From Bacteroidales bacterium UBA1176 (GTDB lineage: Bacteria > Bacteroidota > Bacteroidia > Bacteroidales > WCHB1-69), in NCBI GenBank assembly GCA_002311645.1, contig DBYW01000050.1:83785-107424 (forward strand): a stretch of 23,640 nt of DNA, in the 5' to 3' direction. The notes under the pieces were generated by a model. That model had not been told where the DNA came from. It ran no database searches and saw only the letters and a list, made by a program, of their open reading frames with translations. The first letter of the stretch is position 1, and each line of letters begins with the position of its first letter. This document shows, in pieces, positions 15,632-23,299 of this stretch. The position numbers and the translations under genes are program-made.

Positions 15632-17545
15632 TTAATCGTAAAACCTCCATGTGATGCCGATTGTGACATCGCGAATTTGCATCGGATAGTACGGAGTGGT
15701 GAAATATTTGTAGCTGGTAATGCCGTCCAGGAGATTGCCGCCACGCACGAAAAAGGAGAGCCGGCTCACTTGTAGCGAAAGAAACATGTTCCAATAGAGG
15801 AAGTTGCCCACACTGAAGCGCTCCTGGTGGTGGAATTGGTGGAGGATGGGGTTGTAGGCATCTGCATAATACTGAGTGTTGTACATCAGGTCTGTTCCGA
15901 CTTGGATGCGCAGGCGGTTCTTGAAGATGCGGAACTTGTACGCGGCGCGCATCTTGCCGGTGAACAGAGGCACGGCCACGACGGAATTGGTGGAGTGCTG
16001 CAACGACATGTTGAGGTCCATGTAAAAGTCCTTGATGCGAATGGGCGCCTGCAAGTTCAGTTGTACCAAGTGGATCCCTTTGTCAACCGACTGCGGGGTG
16101 CAGGTTTCGTCCAAATAGAGGTGGTTGTCCAACATGAAGTAGTTGAAACTCAGTTTGTAATTGAGCATGGTCCAATAGGCACCCAACTTCATGGTGTTTT
16201 CCTTGGGCCATTCCAGGTACCACATGTTGTGATTGCCGATGTAGTAGGTGTAGAGATAGTCAGGTGAGACGCGGTAAAATTCGGCGGAAAGACCTATAAA
16301 ATGCTGCCTCTTTCGGTCGATGGCAAAGGTTGCACCGACATTGGCGATGGCGTCGTTGCGGTTGTAGTTGTTGAATGAATAGGCGATGTTGCCGAAAAGG
16401 TCCCAGACCGAAAAGAGACGGATGTATGTGCGCGCAAAGAGTGTGTAGTTGTTGCCGACGTAGAAGGGCATTTGGGCATGCACGTACTCGTGCCGTATGC
16501 CGCCTGCGATGCGGAAAAAATAGTTCTGGTCGCTTATGCGGTCCAACGGGGCAAAGTTGGACCACTGCAGCGAATTGACGATGCTGTAATAGTTTAACGT
16601 GTCGCGCGTGGTGTCCGTGTCTATGTAATATTGGTTCTGGTAGAAGTCGTTGTTGAGGTTGTAGTCGAAGAAAACGCTCTTCAGTTTCTTGAATTGGAAG
16701 CTGTGGGTCAGGGTGCCGAGATACCGTCCGCCCTTGCTTTTGATGTTGACGTATTGCTGCAATTGTGCGTCGTGCGTGTTGATGGTGCTCAGGGCATTGC
16801 TGAAGTTTACGGCGAACGACACAGGGTCGTTGGAGACACTGTGGTCTTCAATGATGGTGGATCGGTTGAGGAAAGTGAGGTAGTCGGACAATCCTCCATT
16901 CTCCTGGTATTTGCCGTGGTTGAAGATGTAGGAAACGATGAAACCGTAAATGTCCTTGGGAGTGGTGTAGTGTGCTACTGCATTGATGTCGAACAGGTTG
17001 CATGCTTGATTCAGGAATTTTCCCGCATTGTTGTAACCTTCTAACGACGCATTGAACTCGAAGCGTTTGATCTTTTGGGCATGCGTAACGTGGATGCGCT
17101 GGCCTTTTATGATCTCAAAGGCCGCGGATATGTCGGTGAAAGAGCTTTTCACGTCGTAATAGAGCAAGTCGTTCTGGGTCTTGAAATAGGCAGGGAAGGG
17201 GAGGGTGATCATCGAGAATCCGACATTGTGCGCATAGTCGAACACCATGGATTTGTGCGCTTGCGAATAGATGCCCAGCGTTTGGTACATGTCCGAGGTC
17301 CGGTTCAGCGGGTCAAACTCGGAGGTGTAGAAGGACGAGGTGTCGATGGGCTTGAAGACCAGCGGCATGAAAAACGCGCCGGAGAGGTCGGCCACGCCCA
17401 CGGGCATGTAGTCGGGCGAAATGGCCATGACAGAGTCGATCTTGTGCTCCTCCGGCCTGTCGCCACTTTGTGCGTTACCCGTTTTCAATCCTATGATAAG
17501 GGTGATGCACAGAAGCAGGAAAAACATGTGTTTTCGACAGGTCAT
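15632..17545 (-). CDS. Putative outer-membrane porin of the Bacteroidota type
   Basis: A 637-residue outer-membrane beta-barrel candidate. The N-terminus has a signal peptide (MTCRKHMFFLLLCITLIIGL then KTGNAQ) with likely cleavage after NAQ. The mature part begins with a conserved-looking FKPIDTSSFYTSEFDPLNR stretch and continues as alternating amphipathic strands rich in aromatic residues, such as YLGTLTHSFQF, YTLFARTYIRLFSVW and KLSFNYFMLDNHLYL. It ends in ITWRFYD, an aromatic-rich outer-membrane-type terminus. This matches the Bacteroidota putative porin family rather than TonB receptors: no plug domain is seen. The start at 17545 is supported by a -7 box 23 bases upstream; the frame runs open to 17635 but that would place the promoter inside the gene. 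It is divergent from clpB. Its cargo is unknown. Confidence 0.85.
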   Translation of the reverse strand: MTCRKHMFFLLLCITLIIGLKTGNAQSGDRPEEHKIDSVMAISPDYMPVGVADLSGAFFMPLVFKPIDTSSFYTSEFDPLNRTSDMYQTLGIYSQAHKSMVFDYAHNVGFSMITLPFPAYFKTQNDLLYYDVKSSFTDISAAFEIIKGQRIHVTHAQKIKRFEFNASLEGYNNAGKFLNQACNLFDINAVAHYTTPKDIYGFIVSYIFNHGKYQENGGLSDYLTFLNRSTIIEDHSVSNDPVSFAVNFSNALSTINTHDAQLQQYVNIKSKGGRYLGTLTHSFQFKKLKSVFFDYNLNNDFYQNQYYIDTDTTRDTLNYYSIVNSLQWSNFAPLDRISDQNYFFRIAGGIRHEYVHAQMPFYVGNNYTLFARTYIRLFSVWDLFGNIAYSFNNYNRNDAIANVGATFAIDRKRQHFIGLSAEFYRVSPDYLYTYYIGNHNMWYLEWPKENTMKLGAYWTMLNYKLSFNYFMLDNHLYLDETCTPQSVDKGIHLVQLNLQAPIRIKDFYMDLNMSLQHSTNSVVAVPLFTGKMRAAYKFRIFKNRLRIQVGTDLMYNTQYYADAYNPILHQFHHQERFSVGNFLYWNMFLSLQVSRLSFFVRGGNLLDGITSYKYFTTPYYPMQIRDVTIGITWRFYD

Positions 17546-17567
17546 GAAGGCTATCTCTTTGAAACGG

Positions 17568-17601
17568 CAAAAATACAAAAAAAGTGGCTTGGGTTGGCAA
17601 A
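17568..17601 (-). promoter_or_regulatory. Bacteroidota-type promoter for the porin gene
   Basis: On the minus strand TATTTTTG (17575-17568) matches the TAnnTTTG -7 consensus, and TTTG (17601-17598) lies 22 bases upstream as a candidate -33 element. The predicted start of transcription leaves a leader of under about 20 bases before the ATG at 17545. The -33 element overlaps a small perfect inverted repeat at 17595-17608. Confidence 0.6.
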
Positions 17602-17608
17602 CCTGCCA
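17595..17608. repeat. Short perfect inverted repeat in the porin/clpB divergent region
   Basis: TGGCA, a 4-base spacer AACC, then TGCCA. It sits across the candidate -33 element of the porin promoter and about 80 bases upstream of clpB, so it could be a small operator. At 5 bp per arm it may also be chance. Confidence 0.35.
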
Positions 17609-17670
17609 TTCTGTCAGTATTGTTGTCTTTGGCAATATTCTTGCTCAAAACCGATGTTATTTGAAAAAGA

Positions 17671-17676
17671 AAGGAG
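17671..17676 (+). promoter_or_regulatory. Strong Shine-Dalgarno site of clpB
   Basis: AAGGAG lies 9 bases before the clpB ATG. Purine-rich Shine-Dalgarno sites this good are uncommon in Bacteroidota, so it supports this start and suggests efficient translation. A near-consensus -7 box TGTCTTTG at 17624-17631 may be the promoter. Confidence 0.7.
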
Positions 17677-17685
17677 AAAAACATA

Positions 17686-20283
17686 ATGAACCCTAACAAT
17701 TTGACAATCAAAACACAGGAGGTGATTTCCAACGCCCAGATGCTTGCCATGCGCAATCAGAACCAGCAGCTGGAACCCCTCCATATCCTCAAGTCTATGC
17801 TTGAGGTGGACGACAATGTGATCCCTTTTTTGCTGAAAAAGCAAGATTGCAACCCCAAGACTGTCGCCGCTGTGGTGGACCGCGAAATTGCGCGGCTGCC
17901 CAAAGTGACAGGCGGGGACCCCTACTTGGCCGGAAACACGCAAACAGCTTTGCAGAAGGCCATTATTTTCTGTCAGGACTCCGGTGACGAGTTCGTTTCT
18001 TTGGAGCATTTGCTCTATGGTGTTTTTTGCACCAACGGCTCCGCATCCCAAATTCTCAAAGATGCAGGCATGACCGAAAAGGGCTTGAAGAATGCCATTC
18101 AGGAATTGCACAAGGGCAGCAAGGTCACCTCCGCCTCCAACGAGGAGACCTACAACGCCCTCAACAAGTATGCTAAGAACCTCAACGAGATGGCGCGTCA
18201 GGGCAAACTCGACCCGGTGATTGGACGTGACGAGGAGATCCGCCGTGTGCTGCAAATCTTGTCGCGTCGTACCAAGAACAACCCCATTCTGATTGGAGAG
18301 GCCGGTGTCGGCAAGACCGCTATCGCCGAAGGCTTGGCCCAAAGATTGGTCAGCGGCGACATTCCCGAAAACCTCAAGAGCAAGAAACTCTATTCTCTTG
18401 ACATGGGTGCACTTATCGCTGGCGCCAAATACAAGGGCGAGTTCGAGGAACGTCTCAAGAGTGTCATCAACGAGGTGATCAACTCCAACGGCGAGATTAT
18501 CCTCTTTATCGACGAGATCCACACGTTGGTGGGCGCGGGCGCGTCCGGCGAGGGTGCGATGGATGCTGCGAACATCCTCAAACCCGCCTTGGCGCGCGGC
18601 GAACTCCGTTCCATCGGCGCTACCACCCTTGACGAATATCAAAAGTATTTCGAGAAAGACAAGGCACTCGAACGCCGTTTCCAACCCGTCAAAATCGAGG
18701 AACCCGACAAGTATGCCGCCATTTCCATCCTCCGTGGCCTGAAGGAGCGCTACGAAAGCCACCATCAGGTCAAGATTCTCGACGAGGCCATTATCGCCGC
18801 CGTCGAGCTGTCTCAGCGTTACATCGGCGACCGATTCCTGCCCGACAAGGCAATAGACCTCATCGACGAGGCGGCAGCCAAACTCAAGCTGGAAATAAAC
18901 TCCGTGCCTGAGGAACTGGATGAGGTGGAACACAAAATTAGTCAACTGGAAATCGAACGCGAGGCCCTCAAGCGCGAGAACGACACGGCCAAGGTGGAAG
19001 ACCTTAGCCAGAAAATCGCCGAGTTGCAGGAGAAACGCAATGTTATCTCCACCAAATGGCGCAGCGAGAAGGAGATCATGGACAAGATCCAGCACTGCAA
19101 GGATGAGATAGAGAAATACAAGATCGAGGCGGCCGATCAGGAACGCCAGGGCAACTACGGCCGCGTGGCGGAATTGCGTTACGGCCTCATCAAGAATGAT
19201 GAGGATGAAATGGCCAAACTCCAGAAAGAGTTGGAGGCATTGCAGGGCGACGCGGCTATGATCGACGAAAAAGTCGGTGCCGACGATGTCGCCGAAGTCG
19301 TGGCGCGCTGGACAGGCATTCCCGTGACCAAGATGATGCAGAGCGAGAAATCCAAGCTGCTGCATTTGGAAGAGGAACTCCACAAGCGTGTGGTGGGCCA
19401 GGACGAGGCCATCGGTGCCGTGTCCGACGCCATCCGCCGCAGCCGTGCCGGACTTCAGGATGCCAAGCGTCCCATCGGCTCGTTCATCTTCATGGGCACC
19501 ACAGGTGTGGGCAAAACCGAACTTGCCAAGGCACTCGCCGAATATTTGTTCAACACCGAAGATGCCATGATCCGTTTCGACATGAGCGAATTCCAGGAAT
19601 CGTACTCCGTTTCCCGGCTCATCGGCTCGCCCCCGGGCTATGTGGGCTATGACGAGGGCGGACAACTTACCGAGAAAGTGCGCCGCAAACCCTATTCCGT
19701 CATCCTCTTTGACGAAATTGAAAAAGCGCACCCAGACGTGTTCAATGTCTTGCTGCAAGTGCTCGACGACGGGCGTTTGACCGACAACAAGGGTAGGGTG
19801 GCCGACTTTAAGAACACCATCATCATCATGACCTCCAACCTCGGCTCCAATATTATTCAGGACAACTATTCCGACCGTGCCAACTACTCTGATCTTGAGG
19901 TGTTTGAGCGCACTAAGGCCGAGGTGACCGATCTGTTGAAAAAGACATTGAAACCCGAGTTCCTGAACCGTATTGACGAAATTGTGATGTTCCAGCCGCT
20001 CTCCAAACGCGAGATTCGTTCCATCATCGACCTGCAGATTGCCCAACTTGGCAAGTTGCTGGAGCCCCGCAATATCAAATTGGAGTTCAGTCGGTACGCA
20101 TTGGATTTGCTGCTGCAGCTGGGTTACGACCCCGTGTACGGCGCCCGTCCGCTGAAGCGTGTCATCCAGAAACGCATCCTCAATGAGTTGTCGAAACTCA
20201 TTCTGGCAGAGGATATTGAGCACGACAGCACCATTATGGTGGATTCGGTGGAGGACGGCAAGTTCGTGTTCTACAAAAAATAA
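17686..20283 (+). CDS. clpB: ATP-dependent disaggregase ClpB
   Basis: ClpB is a cytoplasmic hexameric Hsp100 that extracts proteins from aggregates together with DnaK. The 865-residue length is normal. Domains: double Clp-N repeat (about 1-145); first AAA+ module with Walker A GEAGVGKT (204-211) and Walker B ILFIDE; a middle coiled-coil domain (about 405-530, starting near ELDEVEHKISQLEIEREAL), which separates ClpB from ClpA/ClpC; second AAA+ module with Walker A GTTGVGKT (604-611) and VILFDE; and sensor-2 GARPLKR near the C-terminus. No ClpP-binding IGF/L loop was noticed. It has a good Shine-Dalgarno site and avoids TTA, CTA and TCA codons throughout, as expected for a highly expressed chaperone. 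An intrinsic terminator follows. Confidence 0.98.
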   Translation: MNPNNLTIKTQEVISNAQMLAMRNQNQQLEPLHILKSMLEVDDNVIPFLLKKQDCNPKTVAAVVDREIARLPKVTGGDPYLAGNTQTALQKAIIFCQDSGDEFVSLEHLLYGVFCTNGSASQILKDAGMTEKGLKNAIQELHKGSKVTSASNEETYNALNKYAKNLNEMARQGKLDPVIGRDEEIRRVLQILSRRTKNNPILIGEAGVGKTAIAEGLAQRLVSGDIPENLKSKKLYSLDMGALIAGAKYKGEFEERLKSVINEVINSNGEIILFIDEIHTLVGAGASGEGAMDAANILKPALARGELRSIGATTLDEYQKYFEKDKALERRFQPVKIEEPDKYAAISILRGLKERYESHHQVKILDEAIIAAVELSQRYIGDRFLPDKAIDLIDEAAAKLKLEINSVPEELDEVEHKISQLEIEREALKRENDTAKVEDLSQKIAELQEKRNVISTKWRSEKEIMDKIQHCKDEIEKYKIEAADQERQGNYGRVAELRYGLIKNDEDEMAKLQKELEALQGDAAMIDEKVGADDVAEVVARWTGIPVTKMMQSEKSKLLHLEEELHKRVVGQDEAIGAVSDAIRRSRAGLQDAKRPIGSFIFMGTTGVGKTELAKALAEYLFNTEDAMIRFDMSEFQESYSVSRLIGSPPGYVGYDEGGQLTEKVRRKPYSVILFDEIEKAHPDVFNVLLQVLDDGRLTDNKGRVADFKNTIIIMTSNLGSNIIQDNYSDRANYSDLEVFERTKAEVTDLLKKTLKPEFLNRIDEIVMFQPLSKREIRSIIDLQIAQLGKLLEPRNIKLEFSRYALDLLLQLGYDPVYGARPLKRVIQKRILNELSKLILAEDIEHDSTIMVDSVEDGKFVFYKK

Positions 20284-20303
20284 CATTGTATGTTTGATAA
20301 TAT

Positions 20304-20339
20304 TGGCGACAGACACCAAGTGCTGTCGCCATTTTTTTT
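20304..20339 (+). terminator. Intrinsic terminator after clpB
   Basis: TGGCGACAG (20304-20312) pairs perfectly with CTGTCGCCA (20323-20331). The 10-base interior also contains CAC/GTG, which can extend the stem past one bulged A, leaving a CAA loop. Eight Ts follow directly (20332-20339). It starts 20 bases after the clpB stop. Confidence 0.9.
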
Positions 20340-20346
20340 ATCTTTG
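20339..20346 (+). promoter_or_regulatory. Bacteroidota -7 promoter box of the hsdM operon, abutting the clpB terminator
   Basis: TATCTTTG is a full match to TAnnTTTG and begins on the last T of the terminator's T-tract. The hsdM start codon follows 18 bases after the box, giving a leader of roughly 12 bases or less. No clear -33 TTTG is present; that position falls inside the terminator stem. Confidence 0.65.
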
Positions 20347-20364
20347 CGGACTAAATGAATTTTA

Positions 20365-21840
20365 ATGTTAACTCTTTCTCAATTAGAACAATACCTCGCC
20401 AAGGCCGCATGGATCCTCAAGGGTCCCGTGGATGCGGCTGATTTCAAGGTGTATATATTTCCCTTACTTTTTTTCAAGCGGATATCTGATGTTTATGACG
20501 AAGAGTATGAGGAAGCGTTGTCGGAAAGCGACGGAGACCACGAATACGCATCTGGAGCCGAAATGCACCGCTTCATCATTCCCAAAGGTTGCCATTGGAA
20601 CGATGTTCGGACCACAACCACCAATGTGGGCAGTGCCATCAAAGGGGCTTTCTCCCAAATTGAGCAGGCGAATCCGCAGTATTTGGCCAATATTTTCGGC
20701 GATGCAGCTTGGACCAATAAGGACAAATTGTCCGATGAACTTCTTTGCCGCTTGATAGAGCATTATTCACAATACAATCTCTCCAATTCCAATGTGGAGC
20801 CGGATGTATTAGGACGGGCATACGAATACTTGATCAAAGTGTTCGCCGACCAAAGCAACAAGAAGGCTGGAGAATTTTACACACCTCGTTCCGTAGTTCG
20901 GCTGATGGGCTTGATTGTCAACCCTCAACAAGGCGAAACCATCTACGACCCCGCTTGTGGCACTGCAGGTATGTTGCTCGAATGTGTGGAACAAGTAAAG
21001 CAAAGTGGTGGTGATTTCCGCACGCTGAAACTTTATGGACAAGAGAAAAACCTGACCACCTCCACCATTGCCCGGATGAACATGTTCTTGCACGGCATCG
21101 AGGATTTCCATATCGAACGCGGTGACACTTTGCGCGAGCCCAAATTCTTCAAGTACGACCATCTGCAACAATTCAACATTGTCATTGCCAATCCGCCTTT
21201 CTCGTTGAGTAACTGGGGCGCAGACATCTGGGCCGATGACATTTATGGTCGTAATATTGCCGGCACGCCACCTAAAGGCAATGGCGACATGGCCTGGGTG
21301 CAGCACATGGTGAAATCGATGGACGAAAAGACCGGGCGCGTGGCGGTGGTGCTTCCTCACGGCGCCCTGTTCCGCAAAAACGCTGAAGCAAAGATTCGTT
21401 CCGTGTTGTTGGAAAAGGATTTGCTGGAAGCCGTAATAGGATTGGGAGAAAACATATTCTATGGGGCCACACTTTCCGCCTGTATTCTGATTTTCAGGGC
21501 AAACAAAGAGCAATCCAAGAAAGGCAAGTTCCTTTTCATCGATGCCGCCGACCAAGTGAAAAAAGGTCGTGCCCAAAACACTTTGGAACCAGAGCATATC
21601 GATACCATATATAAATGGTATTCCGATTTCGAGGATGTGAAGAATCACGCCAAGGTGGTTGGAATTGACGAAATCCAAGCCAATGGATACAACCTGAACA
21701 TCCCGCTGTATGTGGAGAAAGAGATGACCGACAACCTGCCGACCTTGGAAGAGGCCAAAACCCAACTGAAAATTGCCGTTGAAGAAGCCCAAGAGGCCGA
21801 GGAGCGTTTTATTCACCTGCTAAACGAGTTTGCGAAATGA
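20365..21840 (+). CDS. hsdM: Type I restriction-modification methyltransferase subunit HsdM, copy 1
   Basis: HsdM is the adenine-N6 methyltransferase subunit of a type I restriction-modification complex (normally two M with one S, plus two R). The 491-residue product has an N-terminal HsdM helical domain (KVYIFPLLFFKRISDVYDEEY, residues 29-48), the conserved GEFYTPRSVVRLM (169-181), SAM-binding motif I DPACGTAGML (195-204) and the catalytic motif IV NPPF (276-279). The C-terminus is a charged helix (ETNLPTLEEAK-like, about 450-491) as usual for S-subunit contact. All catalytic motifs are intact. Its stop overlaps the start of a second hsdM by four bases (ATGA). No specificity or restriction subunit is in the window. 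It is preceded by its own -7 box. Confidence 0.95.
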   Translation: MLTLSQLEQYLAKAAWILKGPVDAADFKVYIFPLLFFKRISDVYDEEYEEALSESDGDHEYASGAEMHRFIIPKGCHWNDVRTTTTNVGSAIKGAFSQIEQANPQYLANIFGDAAWTNKDKLSDELLCRLIEHYSQYNLSNSNVEPDVLGRAYEYLIKVFADQSNKKAGEFYTPRSVVRLMGLIVNPQQGETIYDPACGTAGMLLECVEQVKQSGGDFRTLKLYGQEKNLTTSTIARMNMFLHGIEDFHIERGDTLREPKFFKYDHLQQFNIVIANPPFSLSNWGADIWADDIYGRNIAGTPPKGNGDMAWVQHMVKSMDEKTGRVAVVLPHGALFRKNAEAKIRSVLLEKDLLEAVIGLGENIFYGATLSACILIFRANKEQSKKGKFLFIDAADQVKKGRAQNTLEPEHIDTIYKWYSDFEDVKNHAKVVGIDEIQANGYNLNIPLYVEKEMTDNLPTLEEAKTQLKIAVEEAQEAEERFIHLLNEFAK

Positions 21841-23297
21841 CACTGAAAGAATTGGAATCATACCTCTGGGGAGCAGCCACCTACCTTCGCGGATTCATTG
21901 ACGCGGGCGACTACAAACAGTACATTTTTCCGTTGCTGTTCTACAAGCGCATTTGCGATGTGTATGACGAAGAATATGAAGACGCGCTGGCCGAAAGCGA
22001 CGGCGACCTCGAATATGCAGCCTTCGATGAAAACCACCGTTTCAAAGTGCCTGCCGAGGCTCATTGGAATCAAGTGCGACAAGTAACCGTGAATGTTGGA
22101 CAAGCCATCAGCAAGGCGCTGAACGAAATCCAGAAGGTTAACGCACAGCAACTGCAAGGCATCTTCGGCGATGCCGACTGGACCAACAAGGAACGCCTTT
22201 CGGATGCAATGCTTTGTCAGTTGATTGAGCATTTTTCCAGCAAAAACTTGAATATCAAGAATGTGCCAAATGACGAGTTGGGCAATGCCTACGAGTTTCT
22301 GATAAAGAAATTTGCCGACGACAGCGGACATACGGCTGCAGAGTTCTATACCAACCGCACGGTGGTACGACTGATGACGCTCATTGCCGACCCGCACGAG
22401 GGCGAAAGCGTGTATGACCCCACCTGCGGCAGTGGCGGTCTGCTGCTCAACTGTGCCATGATGCTCAAAGAACAAGGCAAAGAATACCGCACCTTGCGCC
22501 TTTACGGACAGGAAATCAACCTGATAACCTCGGGTATCGCCCGTATGAACATGCTGCTGCACGGTTTTGAAGAGTTCAACATTGTACGCGGCAACACCTT
22601 GAGCAACCCGATATTTATGGAATACGACGAACTCCAGAAGTTCGACATTGTGTTGGCCAATCCGCCTTACTCCATCAAAAGTTGGGACCAAGCGGCTTTT
22701 ACCGACGACCCATACGGACGCAATATCTGGGGCACGCCTCCACAAGGTTGCGCCGACTATGCTTTCCAGCAGCACATCATGAAGAGCTTGAAACCCGACA
22801 CCGGGCGTTGCGTGGTGCTTTGGCCGCACGGCATCCTGTTCCGCGATGCCGAACGTGAAATGCGACGCAAGATGATTGAAAGCGACTGCGTGGATTGCGT
22901 CATTGGACTGGGACCCAACCTGTTCTACAACTCACCGATGGAGGCTTGCCTGCTGATTTGCCGTATGCAGAAACCCGCCAACCGCCGTGGCAAGATTCTC
23001 TTTATCAACGCTGTGGACGAAGTAAGGCGCGACAAAACCATCAGTATGCTTGAAGAGAAGCATATCGATAAGATTTTCAAGGCATACAAAGAGTACAAGG
23101 ACCTCCCGGGATTTGCCAAGGTGGTGAGCAACGAACAAATTCTGGAGAACGGTGCCACGCTCAACATATCGCAATATGTGTCGCGCTTGGAAATGAAAAA
23201 CAATGCTCCAAAACAATCTTTCGGGGAGTTGATGGAAGAATGGAAGGAGAATCGCATAGAATTATATAAAGGAATCAACAGAATATTAGAAGATTAG
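21837..23297 (+). CDS. hsdM: Type I restriction-modification methyltransferase subunit HsdM, copy 2 (divergent paralogue)
   Basis: A second complete HsdM of 486 residues, collinear with copy 1 but clearly divergent. In the N-terminal block starting YIFPLLF (residue 29) 28 of 33 aligned residues agree; elsewhere similarity is lower. Motif I reads DPTCGSGGLL (194-203) instead of DPACGTAGML, the family motif is AEFYTNRTVVRLM rather than GEFYTPRSVVRLM, and motif IV is NPPY (275-278) rather than NPPF. All look functional. The ATGA overlap with copy 1 implies coupled translation and near-equal synthesis, so the products may form a mixed M1-M2 complex. A RhuM-family gene starts 2 bases after its stop. 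The alternative is two independent methyltransferases sharing one specificity subunit. Confidence 0.95.
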   Translation: MTLKELESYLWGAATYLRGFIDAGDYKQYIFPLLFYKRICDVYDEEYEDALAESDGDLEYAAFDENHRFKVPAEAHWNQVRQVTVNVGQAISKALNEIQKVNAQQLQGIFGDADWTNKERLSDAMLCQLIEHFSSKNLNIKNVPNDELGNAYEFLIKKFADDSGHTAAEFYTNRTVVRLMTLIADPHEGESVYDPTCGSGGLLLNCAMMLKEQGKEYRTLRLYGQEINLITSGIARMNMLLHGFEEFNIVRGNTLSNPIFMEYDELQKFDIVLANPPYSIKSWDQAAFTDDPYGRNIWGTPPQGCADYAFQQHIMKSLKPDTGRCVVLWPHGILFRDAEREMRRKMIESDCVDCVIGLGPNLFYNSPMEACLLICRMQKPANRRGKILFINAVDEVRRDKTISMLEEKHIDKIFKAYKEYKDLPGFAKVVSNEQILENGATLNISQYVSRLEMKNNAPKQSFGELMEEWKENRIELYKGINRILED

Positions 23298-23299
23298 AT

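Noticed and set aside
15592..15744. Upstream extension of fumC to 15744
   Set aside because: Fumarase similarity starts at MTYRIEK (15591); the extension lies over the porin gene's coding end.
17546..17635. Upstream extension of the porin to 17635
   Set aside because: It would contain the likely promoter and lacks a signal-peptide start; MTCRKHMFFLLL at 17545 is a proper signal peptide.
17614..20319. An uninterrupted 901-codon open frame on the minus strand covering all of clpB
   Set aside because: Its codons are in exact register with those of clpB, so it stays open simply because clpB uses no TTA, CTA or TCA codons. The translation has no recognisable domain, and clpB is certain. It is a codon-bias shadow.
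20809..22829. Long minus-strand open frames inside both hsdM genes
   Set aside because: Both hsdM genes have complete motifs on the plus strand; the opposite frames show no family features or start signals.
20365..23297. The tandem hsdM pair as an assembly duplication
   Set aside because: The two copies differ at catalytic motifs and through most of their length, and they are joined by a precise ATGA overlap, so they are distinct genes.
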